DNA of 64,000 nucleotides from Rhizobium sp. P40RR-XXII (GTDB taxonomy: Bacteria > Pseudomonadota > Alphaproteobacteria > Rhizobiales > Rhizobiaceae), in assembly GCF_012641405.1 (NCBI RefSeq), contig NZ_JABAII010000005.1, forward strand, positions 62,001-126,000. The letters are read 5' to 3'. This document shows, in pieces, positions 51,090-60,960 of this stretch; position 1 is the stretch's first letter; each line of letters opens with the position of its first letter. The notes beneath the pieces are model-generated. The model made no database searches and was not told the origin of the DNA. It saw only the letters and a program-made list of their open reading frames with translations. Both the position numbers and the translations under genes were made by a program.

Positions 51090-51710
51090 ATGAGGCAACG
51101 ACATATCGTCGCAACTTTGTTGATAACGGCTATCGGCGGCATCGCCGCTTCGGCACTTGCCGGCGAGCCGGCCGTTACGCTGGACGCTCAGACCCCACCG
51201 GTCGCCGAGATGGCATCACCACGACCGCCGGCTCACATGTCGCCGGAAGGTTGGGGCTTCCCCGGTCCACCTCCCCAAGGCCCGATGATGGCCTTTGGCG
51301 AAGACATGCCAATGCCGCCGCGTGGCTTTCCTCATCCGCCAAATCCGGCCCTGGAACTGGCGGACAAGTTGTCGGCGATGGAAACCTTGATCGGCGTTCG
51401 CAGCGCTCAGCTTGATGCCTGGAGGGACTATACCAGCGCGCTCACGGATTTTCTGGCCTTCCCAAAGCATCGGCCCCCTGGCCCGCCGCCCGCCAATGAC
51501 GATGCCGCGCGGCAGCCCGATCACGATGACGACAAGCCGACTGAGCTCTTTGGCGAGCGTATCGCCGATGGCGTTCTTGATCGTGCCGCCAAGGCAACTG
51601 CCCTCAAGGACAAGGCGACGGCTCTCCGCAAAGTTTTGACGGCGGATCAGCTTGCAAGGCTTGAGGATGTCGAACGATCGCTCGTTCCCGGCCCTCTTGC
51701 ATTCCGCTGA
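51090..51710 (+). CDS. Pro-rich periplasmic protein with LTxxQ-like motif
   Basis: A 206-residue exported protein (ATG 51090, eight bases after GAAGG; 51075 also possible). The signal peptide ends near SALAGE. A Pro/Met-rich stretch spans about residues 35-95. A helical C-terminal half contains LRKVLTADQLARLEDVER, similar to LTxxQ motifs of Spy/CpxP-type periplasmic chaperones and metal sensors. A His/Asp-rich patch (DHDDDKP) may bind metal. It lies before the efflux genes and could be the periplasmic partner of that system. Confidence 0.65.
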   Translation: MRQRHIVATLLITAIGGIAASALAGEPAVTLDAQTPPVAEMASPRPPAHMSPEGWGFPGPPPQGPMMAFGEDMPMPPRGFPHPPNPALELADKLSAMETLIGVRSAQLDAWRDYTSALTDFLAFPKHRPPGPPPANDDAARQPDHDDDKPTELFGERIADGVLDRAAKATALKDKATALRKVLTADQLARLEDVERSLVPGPLAFR

Positions 51711-51824
51711 CCGCAATAGAGGTTCGATCAGGGAAAACCCCGCTGCTTAGTCGATCCAGACCATTTCCTCTCCGCCTCCAATCGATCGAGATTCCCCCGG
51801 ACGCCCTTGTCGGTTGGAAGGAGT

Positions 51825-51881
51825 AGCCCCTCTGGGGCTGAATGGTCCGGGAGCGCCCCGCCCGGCGCTCCCGGACCATTC
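51825..51881 (+). promoter_or_regulatory. Tandem stem-loops before the efflux operon
   Basis: AGCCCC-TCT-GGGGCT (51825-51839) is followed at once by an 18-base-pair perfect stem GAATGGTCCGGGAGCGCC / GGCGCTCCCGGACCATTC with a six-base loop (51840-51881), about 100 bases before the TTG of the efflux lipoprotein gene. There is no T-tract. It is a candidate transcription or translation control element of the efflux operon. Confidence 0.55.
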
Positions 51882-51984
51882 GCGTGCAAGATCCGCCCTT
51901 TCGGCGGGAAAAGCCGACTGTCCGTCGCCTGCACGAGGATCGGCAAAAGCCGGCGCAAAGACCAATTGAGCAGGGATAAAAATC

Positions 51985-53475
51985 TTGTCGACATGTTCGC
52001 GTGCAAGCAAAAGCTTGCCAAATATAGCCATAGCCGCCGCACTTGCCGGGATGCTGACAAGCTGCGTCGTCGGCCCGGATTACCGGACACCCGACCTTGC
52101 CATGCCGTCGCATTGGGGCAGCAAAGCCAGAACGAAGCCTTCGAAGGCGCCGCGATTGTCCCAATGGTGGAAGCAACTCAAGGATCCGACGCTTGATGCA
52201 CTGATCGAGGCGGCGCTGGCCAGCAACCTGGATGTGGCGACGGCCAAGGCAAAAATCCGCGAAGCGCGCGCCACCTACCGCGAGCAGAAAGGCGCATTGC
52301 TGCCGAGCGTCGAGGGAACCGGTTCGGGGACGCGAACACGCACGTCGGCCGCATCAAGCGGCACCACCGACGCGACCTTCTCCACGCTTTATAACGGCGG
52401 TTTCGACGCCAGCTGGGAGCTCGATCTCTTCGGTGGCAACAAGCGCGCCACCGAGGCGGCAAAATATGGTGTCGATGCTGCCGACGAGCAGCTACGCGAC
52501 ACCATGCTGACATTGATCGGCGACGTCGCGTCCTACTATGTCCAGGCGCGCGAATACCAGGCTCTGCGCGATCTCGCCAAGCGCACCGCCGTATCCCAAC
52601 GCAAGAGCGCAGCCCTGACGCGTATGGAGTATCTGGCAGGCAGCGCCACCGGCGTCGACTCGGCCAAGGCCGATGCTCTCGCCAGCAGCACCGAGTCGGA
52701 TATTCCGACCTACGAAATCTCCTATGCGGAAGCGGTCCATCGCCTGAGCGTGCTGCTGGGCAAGCCGCCGGCCACGCTTGAAGACACGCTCAGGACGGGC
52801 GGCTCCATTCCGAGCCCCAGGATGAATATCTCGACCGGTATTCCGGCCGATATCCTGACGTCTCGGCCGGACGTCCGTCTCGCGGAGCGGCAACTTGCAC
52901 AATACACGGCGAAGATCGGTCAGGCTGAAGCCAATCGCTATCCGTCCATCTCGCTAACAGGCGACATTTCTTCGTCGGCCGCCAATATCGGCGATCTGGC
53001 GAAAAAGTCCTCCATCGGATGGACGTTCGGCCCGTCACTGACGGTGCCGATCTTCCAGGGCGGCCAGCTGAAGGCCGCCGTCGATGTCGCCAAGGCGGAG
53101 CGGGATCAATTTTTCATCGCCTATCAGTCGGCCGTGCTTTCGGCCATGGAAGATGTCGAGAACGCAGTCGTGTCCCTCACTCAGGAGCGGCTGAAATATG
53201 CCAAGCTCGTTTCTTCCAGCAGCTCCTATCGCCGTGCATCGGATCTCTCGCGCACGCTGAACCAGGCGGGCGTTACGGATTTCCTCGATGTGCTCGATGC
53301 CGAACGTTCGCTCTACAGCGCCGAGGAGTCCGTCATTCAAAGCAAGGCTTCGATCGCCACCGATTATATCTCGCTCAACAAGGCGCTCGGCGGAGGCTGG
53401 GACGGGCAGGTCGATGTTTCCAAACCTGCGGTGGTCGATACCAATACCGGCCCGCACCTAACGATGGCCAAGTAG
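51985..53475 (+). CDS. Outer-membrane efflux lipoprotein (NodT/OprM family)
   Basis: A 496-residue TolC-like channel subunit. The start is TTG at 51985 after AGGGA. A lipoprotein signal ends in the lipobox LTSC with C27 as lipidation site, followed by VVGPDYRTPD, the standard NodT-family opening. Two outer-membrane efflux repeats follow, each with long amphipathic helices. It forms the exit duct for the MacA-MacB-like pump encoded directly downstream (four-base gap). Confidence 0.92.
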   Translation: MSTCSRASKSLPNIAIAAALAGMLTSCVVGPDYRTPDLAMPSHWGSKARTKPSKAPRLSQWWKQLKDPTLDALIEAALASNLDVATAKAKIREARATYREQKGALLPSVEGTGSGTRTRTSAASSGTTDATFSTLYNGGFDASWELDLFGGNKRATEAAKYGVDAADEQLRDTMLTLIGDVASYYVQAREYQALRDLAKRTAVSQRKSAALTRMEYLAGSATGVDSAKADALASSTESDIPTYEISYAEAVHRLSVLLGKPPATLEDTLRTGGSIPSPRMNISTGIPADILTSRPDVRLAERQLAQYTAKIGQAEANRYPSISLTGDISSSAANIGDLAKKSSIGWTFGPSLTVPIFQGGQLKAAVDVAKAERDQFFIAYQSAVLSAMEDVENAVVSLTQERLKYAKLVSSSSSYRRASDLSRTLNQAGVTDFLDVLDAERSLYSAEESVIQSKASIATDYISLNKALGGGWDGQVDVSKPAVVDTNTGPHLTMAK

Positions 53476-53479
53476 TTCC

Positions 53480-54796
53480 ATGCTGAACATCTTAGATCGC
53501 GAAGCGCCAACGACCATCAATCCCAAGCGCGCCGAAAATCCAGCACCGGCAAAGTCGCCGTCACGCCGGCGTATCAAGCTGGCACGTCCGGCGCTCGCAG
53601 GCGTGCTGGCACTTGCCATCGTGGGCGTCATCCTCTTCTGGCATGGCTACTTCGACCGGCAGACATCATCCGCCATCACCGCGCCGGTGACGCGCGGCAA
53701 TGTCGAGGAGGCGGTCCTCGCCTCCGGCACATTCAAGCCAACCAAACTGGTTGCCGTCGGTGCACAGGTTTCCGGGCGGATTACCGCGCTTCACGTCAAG
53801 CTCGGCGATACGGTGAAGAAGGATACGCTGGTTGCCGAAATCGATTCGACCACGCAAAGCAACGACCTGAAGACCGCGCAGGCCTCCCTCGCAAACGTCA
53901 AGGCACAGCGTCAGGAAAGCGAGGCCGATCTTGCGAACGCACAGCTCACGCTCGTCCGCCAGCAGACGGTGTTCCGCAATCAGGCGGGCTCCAAGGCCGA
54001 CCTTGATAGCGCGGAAGCGAGCGTCAAGAAGATCACCGCGCAGATCGCGGCTCTCGATGCGCAGATCACCTCTGCCGAAGTTGCGGTCGAAACAGCGCGC
54101 GCCAATCTTTCCTACACGCGCATCACGGCGCCGATGGACGGCACCGTGCTTGCCATCGTCAACCAGCAGGGCCAGACGGTCAATGCGGCCCAATCGGCGC
54201 CGACCATCGTCATTCTGGGGCAGCTTGATACGATGATCGTCCGCACTGAAATATCGGAAGCCGATGTCGTCAAGGTCAAGGCCGGACAGCCTCTCTATTT
54301 CACCATTCTGGGTGATCCCGGCACGCGCCATGACGCCACGCTGCAATCGATCGAACCGGCACCGGAGTCGATCACCAGTGACAGCAGCGTCACCTCCTCG
54401 ACCACCACTTCGTCTTCCAGCAGCAGCACGACATCGTCGTCCTCGTCCTCGGCGATCTACTACAACGGGGTTTTCGCGGTGCCCAACCGCGAGAAATATT
54501 TCCGAACCTACATGTCGGCCGAAGTTCACATCGTGCTCGGCGAGGCCAAGAATGTGCTCACCATCCCCTCCTCGGCATTGGGCGCCAGGTCGGCAGACGG
54601 TTCCTATGTCGTTCAGACGCTGGGCGACGATGGTAAGCGAAACCAGCGCAAGGTCACCGTCGGCCTCAACAACAATGTCTCCGCCGAGATCCGGTCCGGC
54701 CTATCGGAGGGTGAGAATGTCGTTATCGGCGAGGCGAGCGCCACGACGACGAAGAGCAGCAGCAATGGCGGCCCGCCGCCGCCCATGGGATTCTAA
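53480..54796 (+). CDS. macA: MacA-like periplasmic adaptor with Ser/Thr-rich insert
   Basis: A 438-residue membrane-fusion protein: one N-terminal membrane helix (residues about 38-55), lipoyl half-motifs (VSGRITALHVKLGDTVKKD and the later RITAPMDGTVLAI), a coiled-coil hairpin between them, and a C-terminal beta-barrel. Residues about 300-326 are almost only Ser and Thr, an unusual low-complexity insert in the barrel region. It links the OM lipoprotein to the MacB-like transporter; three bases separate it from macB. Confidence 0.88.
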   Translation: MLNILDREAPTTINPKRAENPAPAKSPSRRRIKLARPALAGVLALAIVGVILFWHGYFDRQTSSAITAPVTRGNVEEAVLASGTFKPTKLVAVGAQVSGRITALHVKLGDTVKKDTLVAEIDSTTQSNDLKTAQASLANVKAQRQESEADLANAQLTLVRQQTVFRNQAGSKADLDSAEASVKKITAQIAALDAQITSAEVAVETARANLSYTRITAPMDGTVLAIVNQQGQTVNAAQSAPTIVILGQLDTMIVRTEISEADVVKVKAGQPLYFTILGDPGTRHDATLQSIEPAPESITSDSSVTSSTTTSSSSSSTTSSSSSSAIYYNGVFAVPNREKYFRTYMSAEVHIVLGEAKNVLTIPSSALGARSADGSYVVQTLGDDGKRNQRKVTVGLNNNVSAEIRSGLSEGENVVIGEASATTTKSSSNGGPPPPMGF

Positions 54797-54799
54797 GCC

Positions 54800-56755
54800 G
54801 TGCCCTCCCCCATCATCGAATTGCGGCGCGTGCGGCGCGAATACCAATCGGGCGACCGCACTATCGCGGTGTTGCAGGATGTCGATCTGTCGATAACCGA
54901 AGGCGAGATGGTTGCCATCGTCGGGCCTTCCGGCTCCGGAAAATCGACCTTGATGAATATCATCGGCCTGCTCGATCGCCCCACTGGCGGCACCTACGCG
55001 ATCGCTGGCGTGCATACGCATAGCCTCGACAGCGATGCCCTGTCCCGGCTGCGGCGAGAACATTTCGGTTTTATCTTTCAGCGCTACCATCTGCTGTCGG
55101 AATTGACGGCAATCGGCAATATCGAGGTACCGGCGATCTATGCCGGACGGCCGAGCGAGACGAGACGTGAACGTGCTATCGCCCTGCTTGAACGTCTCGG
55201 CATGGGCGAGCGCGGCAGCCATCGGCCGGGCCAGCTTTCCGGCGGCCAACAGCAGCGCGTCTCTATTGCGCGTGCCTTGATGAACAATGGCAATGTCATT
55301 CTGGCCGACGAGCCGACCGGCGCGCTCGATCGGCAGAGCGGCGAAGAGGTGCTACGCATTCTCGGCGAGCTGCATGCCGACGGGCATACGGTCGTCATCG
55401 TCACTCACGACATGAATGTCGCTTCGCGCGCCGACCGTATGATCGAAATTTCCGATGGTCGCATAGTCGCCGACCGACGGACGCGAAACGAAACGGCGGA
55501 ACCCCAAGCCTCCCTTGCCGAGACCCGCGCCGGCAAGTCGGGCTGGGGTGAAATGACGGGTCGGCTACTCGAAGCGTTCCGGATGGCGATGCTTGCACTG
55601 CAAGCACATCGGCTGCGTACCTTTCTGACCATGCTGGGAATCATTATCGGCATTGCGTCGGTCGTCAGCGTCATAGCGCTTGGCGAGGGATCGCAGCGAA
55701 AGGTTCTGGCAAATATCAACAGCCTCGGCACGAACACGCTGGAGATCTTTCCCGGCAAGAGCTTCGGCGATACCCGGTCCGGACGCATAAAAACCTTGGT
55801 GGTTGCTGATGCCGATGCACTGGCAAAACTCACCTATGTCGCCGCCGTCACGCCGACCGTGTCCACCAGCAATACGGTGCGCTTCGGTGCGACGGAGGCG
55901 AATGCTTTGATCAACGGCGTCGGCGACGCGTATTTTTCCGTGAAAGGATCAAAACTGGTCGCGGGCCAGCTGTTTGATTCCGACGGCGTCCGAGGAATGA
56001 CGCAGGATGCGGTGATCGATCAAAACACCGCGACGGCGCTGTTTGCGGACAAAGGCCTCAGCCCGATCGGGCAGACGATCTTCGTTGGCAAGGTCCCCGT
56101 GCGCGTCATCGGTGTTATCGCCGCGCAGCAGGGAGGCTTCGGCTCCAGCGACAATCTTTCGGTCTACCTTCCCTATACCGGCGTACAAGCCCGCTTCCTT
56201 GGCGACATGTCGTTGCGCAGCGTCACCGTACGTGTTGCTGACGACGCCGATAGCTCGACAGCCGAGGCGGCGGTGACGCAATTTCTGGAACGTCGCCATG
56301 GCACCAGGGATTTCTTCATCCTCAATACCGACGATATCCGTCAGACAATCACGAGCACCATTCGGACGATGACTCTGCTTATCTCGTCCATCGCCGTCAT
56401 CTCGCTGCTGGTCGGCGGCATCGGCGTCATGAACATCATGCTCGTCTCGGTATCCGAACGCGTTGCCGAAATCGGCGTGCGCATGGCAGTCGGTGCAAGA
56501 CGCCAGGACATCCTGCAGCAATTTCTCATTGAAGCCGTGCTGGTTTGTCTGCTCGGCGGCGCCTTGGGCATTGCAACGGCACTTGGCTTCGGTGCCGCGT
56601 TCAATTATTTTGGATCCAATTTTACTTTGGTCTATTCGGCGGGTTCAATCATCCTCGCCTTCACCTGCTCCTGCGCCATCGGCCTTACGTTCGGCTACCT
56701 GCCGGCGCGCAACGCGTCGTTGCTCGATCCCGTGGCGGCACTCTCAAGAGACTGA
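54800..56755 (+). CDS. macB: MacB-like ABC transporter (ATPase fused to permease)
   Basis: A 651-residue protein (E. coli MacB has 648). The N-terminal ATPase has Walker A GPSGSGKS at 42-49, signature LSGGQQQR, Walker B ILADEP. A first membrane helix lies near residue 275 ([24 protein letters not shown]). A large periplasmic domain and three C-terminal helices with [25 protein letters not shown] follow. The start is GTG at 54800. It drives export of macrolides, peptides or lipids through the tripartite pump. Confidence 0.92.
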   Translation: MPSPIIELRRVRREYQSGDRTIAVLQDVDLSITEGEMVAIVGPSGSGKSTLMNIIGLLDRPTGGTYAIAGVHTHSLDSDALSRLRREHFGFIFQRYHLLSELTAIGNIEVPAIYAGRPSETRRERAIALLERLGMGERGSHRPGQLSGGQQQRVSIARALMNNGNVILADEPTGALDRQSGEEVLRILGELHADGHTVVIVTHDMNVASRADRMIEISDGRIVADRRTRNETAEPQASLAETRAGKSGWGEMTGRLLEAFRMAMLALQAHRLRTFLTMLGIIIGIASVVSVIALGEGSQRKVLANINSLGTNTLEIFPGKSFGDTRSGRIKTLVVADADALAKLTYVAAVTPTVSTSNTVRFGATEANALINGVGDAYFSVKGSKLVAGQLFDSDGVRGMTQDAVIDQNTATALFADKGLSPIGQTIFVGKVPVRVIGVIAAQQGGFGSSDNLSVYLPYTGVQARFLGDMSLRSVTVRVADDADSSTAEAAVTQFLERRHGTRDFFILNTDDIRQTITSTIRTMTLLISSIAVISLLVGGIGVMNIMLVSVSERVAEIGVRMAVGARRQDILQQFLIEAVLVCLLGGALGIATALGFGAAFNYFGSNFTLVYSAGSIILAFTCSCAIGLTFGYLPARNASLLDPVAALSRD

Positions 56756-57155
56756 TTATTCTGGATAAAATCGCGGTGGCGTTGCCGGAAAGCAATCCGG
56801 CTTCGCCATTCGTGTTGGGGGCGTCATGGCGAAGCCGGGTATGCGGGGCGATCAAAGCCTGCTCGAGCCAAGCTGCTGATCGACAACAATTTTACATTAG
56901 TTGGCGCTCAGAACATTTCCGAATGTTGCTGAAAGAGGGCATTTTGACGAATTTTGGTGTCTCGGCTTTTCTATCGGGAAAACATTATTTGGTAAGTTCT
57001 ATGAGCTTACTGCAAATACTGTCGTTCATAGAATTTTCGAAAATCCTACGCAAGTAAATCCTGTTTTGAGGCAAAATTCGGATCGTTACCCGACCGCTAC
57101 CTTGGAGCGTGGCCGAATCTGCATGCCGCTAATCCGTTCGGTCTTTTTTGCTCGG
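56756..57155. other. Gap between convergent efflux and sensor-kinase genes, with a dyad
   Basis: 400 bases with no gene seen. A perfect 13-base-pair inverted repeat CCGGCTTCGCCAT (56797-56809) / ATGGCGAAGCCGG (56826-56838) lies 42 bases after the macB stop and may act as a terminator without T-tract. The part 56880-57060 is AT-rich. Confidence 0.5.
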
Positions 57156-58421
57156 TCAGCCTGCGGCCTTCGCTTCGGCGCTCTTGAATGACACGACTTG
57201 CTCCAGCCCCCGCGGCTGGCGGTTTCGCACGGTGATTTCGCCCTCGAATCGGGTGACGATTTCGCGCGCAATAGCCATGCCGAGGCCAGCGCCGGGGAAG
57301 GATCTTTGCCTTGCGATATCGATTCGGAAAAAGGGTTCGAACACCTGATCCAATCGATCCTCGGGGATGCCGGGACCGGTATCGATAATCCTCACGACGG
57401 CCCGGTTGCCAAGATGCGTGACCGTCACCGTCGCCGACTGGCCATGTGTCGCGGCATTGATGAGCAGGTTGCGCAACGCGCGTGTAACCGCCAGCGGCCC
57501 CGCGCAGATCGTCGCCTGCTCCAGATCGCCGCTCTTGACGTTCATGTCGATCGCCTTCAGTTCAGTGACGATACCTTCGACGATCCTGTCGAGCCGCACC
57601 TGTTCCAGGCTGTCCTTGGAAATCTCTTCGCGAACGAGGCCGATGGCGCTATCGGCGATCCTGTCCAGCTCCTCCAGATCGGCAAGCCATTTGCGCCGCT
57701 CGTCCTCGTCCCGGATGAACTCGGCACGCAACCGCATTCGGGTCATCGGCGTTCGCAGATCGTGTCCAGCGGCGGCAACAAGCCGCATCCTGCTTTCCGT
57801 GGCAGCCTTCACTCTCGCGGAAAGGCCGTTGAGCGCTTGCGCGGTGGCGCGAATTTCGCCCGGGCCGCTTTCGGGTATGTGCGGTAGCGTGCCGTCGGGA
57901 TTGACTGCCGCCACCGCCTGTTCCAACAGACGCAGCGGCTTCATGATCTTGGAAGCTGCAAAGATCGAAACGAGCACGCTGCCGATGATGATGAGGCCGA
58001 GCCAGCCCACAAGAACCTTCCAGCCGTCCGGAGGCGGGCCGTGCGGCCCCATCGGCATGACCAGCCAGTTGCCGTCGGAGAGCTTCAAGGACGCGATCAA
58101 CCCGCCCGTCGATTGGCGCGATATGATTGCCTCGCGCATTCCGGAAATGCGAAGCAGCGCCTCGGTGAGAAAGTGGGAGAGCTCTTCGTCAGTCGGGCCG
58201 CCGGCTGGCATGGGAGCAACGATCAGCCCTGCCGATTCCGCCATGGCGCGATCCTTCTCCGCGAAGGTCGCGAGAACGGCAAGCTGCCGGGCCGTCCCAT
58301 CAATCGTCATGTCCGGTCGCGGCCCTCGCATGACAAGGCTTGCCACGAAGGACGACGAAATGACGACCAGGACGATGGCCGTCAGCAGGAGTAGTGCCAG
58401 GCGCGCACCAAGTGACCTCAT
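57156..58421 (-). CDS. Sensor histidine kinase, EnvZ-type
   Basis: A 421-residue kinase. The first membrane helix covers about residues 8-30, a periplasmic sensor follows to about 135, and the second helix is about 136-155. HAMP follows, then the H-box with H220 (AAGHDLRTPMTRMR), N-box LRNLLINAATHG, G1 IDTGPGIPED and G2 PGAGLGMAIA. It is translated with its response regulator (four-base overlap) and lies convergent to the macAB genes. The periplasmic loop is Pro/Gly/Met-containing (MPMGPHGPPPDG). Confidence 0.9.
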   Translation of the reverse strand: MRSLGARLALLLLTAIVLVVISSSFVASLVMRGPRPDMTIDGTARQLAVLATFAEKDRAMAESAGLIVAPMPAGGPTDEELSHFLTEALLRISGMREAIISRQSTGGLIASLKLSDGNWLVMPMGPHGPPPDGWKVLVGWLGLIIIGSVLVSIFAASKIMKPLRLLEQAVAAVNPDGTLPHIPESGPGEIRATAQALNGLSARVKAATESRMRLVAAAGHDLRTPMTRMRLRAEFIRDEDERRKWLADLEELDRIADSAIGLVREEISKDSLEQVRLDRIVEGIVTELKAIDMNVKSGDLEQATICAGPLAVTRALRNLLINAATHGQSATVTVTHLGNRAVVRIIDTGPGIPEDRLDQVFEPFFRIDIARQRSFPGAGLGMAIAREIVTRFEGEITVRNRQPRGLEQVVSFKSAEAKAAG

Positions 58422-59158
58422 GAATCGCCTTTGATAGCCGTTACCGGGACGACGAGCTGATAGCCGCCGTTGCGGATCGTTCTGAAAATGGGATCTTCCG
58501 TCGTTTCTCCCAGCTTGCGACGAAGCCGGCTCATCAGGACGTCGATCGAGCGATCGGCGGGGTCGCGATCGCGCCCCTGCGTCAGGTCGAGCAGCTGATC
58601 GCGCGACAGCAGCCGGCCGGCGCGCTCAAGGAACGCCTTGAGAAGATCGAATTCGGCACCCGTCAGCGCGATTACCTCGCCATTGTCTCGGCTCACCCGG
58701 CGAAGCTGCGGATCAAGCACCATATCCGCGAACTGATAGCGTCTTTGCTCAGGCTCTACCGAAGAATCCTCGTTCGTGCGACGCAGCACGGCGCGAATGC
58801 GCGCCGCCAGCTCGCGCGGATTGAACGGTTTACCGAGATAATCATCAGCGCCGATCTCAAGACCGAGGATACGATCTATGTCCTCCTTCAAGGCTGTCAG
58901 CAGAATGACGGGAACCCGCGGACGGCGGTTTCGCAAGTCACGGCAAAGATCAAGGCCGGATCCATCGGGAAGCATGACATCCAGCACCAGCAGGTCGGGA
59001 TGGCGGCGGTTCAGCGCGTCGTTGCATCCGCGAAGGTCGCTCGCCGTCGACACACGGAACCCCTGCTCCTCGAGATACCGGCTCAGGAGCGAACGTATCT
59101 CGTGGTCATCATCGACGATCAGAATATCCGGTGTGGCGCTGGCGTTCATAGGCTTCAT
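58418..59158 (-). CDS. OmpR-family response regulator
   Basis: A 246-residue regulator. The receiver has acidic residues DDD at 16-18, phosphoacceptor D60 (LLVLDVMLPDG) and the switch Lys in GKPFNPREL. The C-terminal winged helix starts about residue 140 (VLDPQLRRVSRDNGEVIALT) and has the RDRDPADRSIDVLMSRLRRKLG recognition region. It is first in the two-gene sensor operon and probably regulates the nearby efflux genes, by inference from position. Confidence 0.92.
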   Translation of the reverse strand: MKPMNASATPDILIVDDDHEIRSLLSRYLEEQGFRVSTASDLRGCNDALNRRHPDLLVLDVMLPDGSGLDLCRDLRNRRPRVPVILLTALKEDIDRILGLEIGADDYLGKPFNPRELAARIRAVLRRTNEDSSVEPEQRRYQFADMVLDPQLRRVSRDNGEVIALTGAEFDLLKAFLERAGRLLSRDQLLDLTQGRDRDPADRSIDVLMSRLRRKLGETTEDPIFRTIRNGGYQLVVPVTAIKGDS

Positions 59159-59514
59159 TCCGTTTTCTCAACCCTTATACAAACTATCAATCCTCTGAGA
59201 AGAAGCGTTTTTGCGGCGCCAATACGGAATTTTCAGCGCGGGAAACGTTGGTTTACAAAATTCCTGGAGCCGGAAATATTGAGCAACAAAATAATGTTCG
59301 GCACAGCAAAACCAGCCGGCAATCTAAATGCGCGTCGCCGCCGAATGCATGTTCTAGCTTCCACGACGCATGAAGCCAGCGCTGTGGTCGGATCAGGCAG
59401 CTCGCTACCATTCGACGCTCCAGACGGAAGCGGCTCATAACTGAAGAGGAAGATGCTCGAAATATCTGTACGGGTATCCTGAAGTCCTCCCGTGCGCCGC
59501 CGCGTTTGCGATGG
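59159..59514. other. Gap upstream of the two-component operon
   Basis: 356 bases. The first 60 contain AT-rich sequence suitable for the response-regulator promoter. I see no gene or clear repeat in the rest. Confidence 0.35.
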
Positions 59515-59805
59515 TCAGATGCTGTCGCTAAAGGGTACTTCGCCATTCTGCCCCGACGCGCCGGGGAGCGCGTAGGTGGTCGGCTCGCGCACGACAGTGC
59601 CCACGTTCTCATGCCGCAATCTTACGTTGTCGCGCGGGTTCCGGACAATCGCGGCAACGGCGATCCTTAGGCCGAGATCACGGGCGCCTTCGCAGAAATA
59701 AGCCGCCAGCCCCCCGACCGCGGGGCACTTCTGTTCATTGCCGGTAGATATCATGCCGACAAGCGCAAATGGCGGCACGATACGCGCCGCTGCTGCCTCG
59801 GACAT
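59515..59805 (-). CDS. Hypothetical protein
   Basis: A 96-residue frame from the ATG at 59805 (GAAGG nine bases upstream), opening MSEAAAARIVPPFALVGMIS, of mixed composition with two Cys. The frame extends to 59898 without a ribosome site. No domain is recognised and coding quality is average, so it may be spurious. Confidence 0.35.
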   Translation of the reverse strand: MSEAAAARIVPPFALVGMISTGNEQKCPAVGGLAAYFCEGARDLGLRIAVAAIVRNPRDNVRLRHENVGTVVREPTTYALPGASGQNGEVPFSDSI

Positions 59806-59946
59806 GCGGTTGGCCTTCGGTTTGGCCTCAGAAAATGCACAGCCCCTAGGAACGCAGGCGAGAACGCACAATCGTCCGACCTTCCGCGGCATCGACAATT
59901 CTGAGCGGCATGGAGTAGTTTTGATGAGGCATCATTGCTCTGACCA

Positions 59947-60960
59947 CTACGCCGTTTCGGCATCGTCACTGCGCTCCCGGGTAAACCGAAGGATCGATGA
60001 AGGGCTGGAACCGTAGGCATGCTTGTAAAGAACGGAGAACCGCCCGGGATTGGAAAACTGCAGGCTCATAGCGAGATCGGTGATACTGTCGGTCTGGCCG
60101 CCCTTGATGGCGCCGTGAGCCGCGGCCAGCCGATAGTTGCACAAGATTCCCATCGGCGTGTCGCCCCGATAGGTCTTGAACATGCGTTGCAGTGCACGCG
60201 GGCTGCAGCTCGCGGCATGGGCGAGATCTTCCAGCATGATCGCGTTGTGCAGATTGTCGCGCATGAAGGCCTCTGCCCTCAGAAGCTGGCGCGGCGCGCT
60301 TTCCAATGTTCCGCGATGAAAAGCGTCGGAAAGATTGTGCGGAAGCTTCGTAAACAGCTTGACTAGAAGAAGCTCGCTATAGGCCTTTGCGAGCATCACC
60401 CTTTCGACCGGGCGAGCGGTCATGAGATCTTTTTCGGCCTGGCGGAGTGTTTGGTATAGCCCCTGCGCACCGCCCTGACGGAAGCTTACCGGCGCTAGGG
60501 CGAATTCCTGCACATAGGGCTTGCCCGTCAATTCCTCGAAGTGCTGCCTGATAACCGGTTCCGGAATTTGAAATAGCAGCCAAGAGCTCCGTGGCTTTAT
60601 CTCCAGCCGCTTGCCGGCGCGGTCGCTGATGCTGGCGACATTATTGATGGGAATGCGCAATGATTTCTGCATCCGTCTGTGATTAATTTCTAACTCGCCT
60701 GCCAGAACGAATATGATGCTGACACGCGATACGTCCTGCTTCGCAATAGCTTCCAGGCCGGCGGAGTGCTGCGCACTTATGATGAACGTCGATTGAACGG
60801 GCTGCTTGCTGAATTTAAAGGAATAATCGCCACTGGATTCCGACGGAACACTCCACTTCCAGTTTGGTTCAAGCAAGTCGAGATTGCGAACAATTGCAGC
60901 ACGAGAATAGACCTCAAAGGTGCCAACGCATTGTTCGGCAACTCTTTCCAACGTCGCCAT
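59947..60960 (-). CDS. AraC-family regulator
   Basis: A 337-residue regulator. An N-terminal AraC-ligand-binding-like domain (about 1-200) has no cysteine cluster. The C-terminal HTH_18 domain runs from about residue 225 (NLHNAIMLEDLAHAASCSPRALQRMFKTYRG and ITDLAMSLQFSNPGRFSVLYKHAYGSSP). The domain pair is typical of regulators of aromatic or nitrogen catabolism. No target gene is obvious on either side. Confidence 0.87.
   Translation of the reverse strand: MATLERVAEQCVGTFEVYSRAAIVRNLDLLEPNWKWSVPSESSGDYSFKFSKQPVQSTFIISAQHSAGLEAIAKQDVSRVSIIFVLAGELEINHRRMQKSLRIPINNVASISDRAGKRLEIKPRSSWLLFQIPEPVIRQHFEELTGKPYVQEFALAPVSFRQGGAQGLYQTLRQAEKDLMTARPVERVMLAKAYSELLLVKLFTKLPHNLSDAFHRGTLESAPRQLLRAEAFMRDNLHNAIMLEDLAHAASCSPRALQRMFKTYRGDTPMGILCNYRLAAAHGAIKGGQTDSITDLAMSLQFSNPGRFSVLYKHAYGSSPSSILRFTRERSDDAETA

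Noticed and set aside
56901-57191. 96-codon plus-strand frame after macB
   Set aside because: It runs into the convergent sensor-kinase gene and has neither a ribosome site nor recognisable content.
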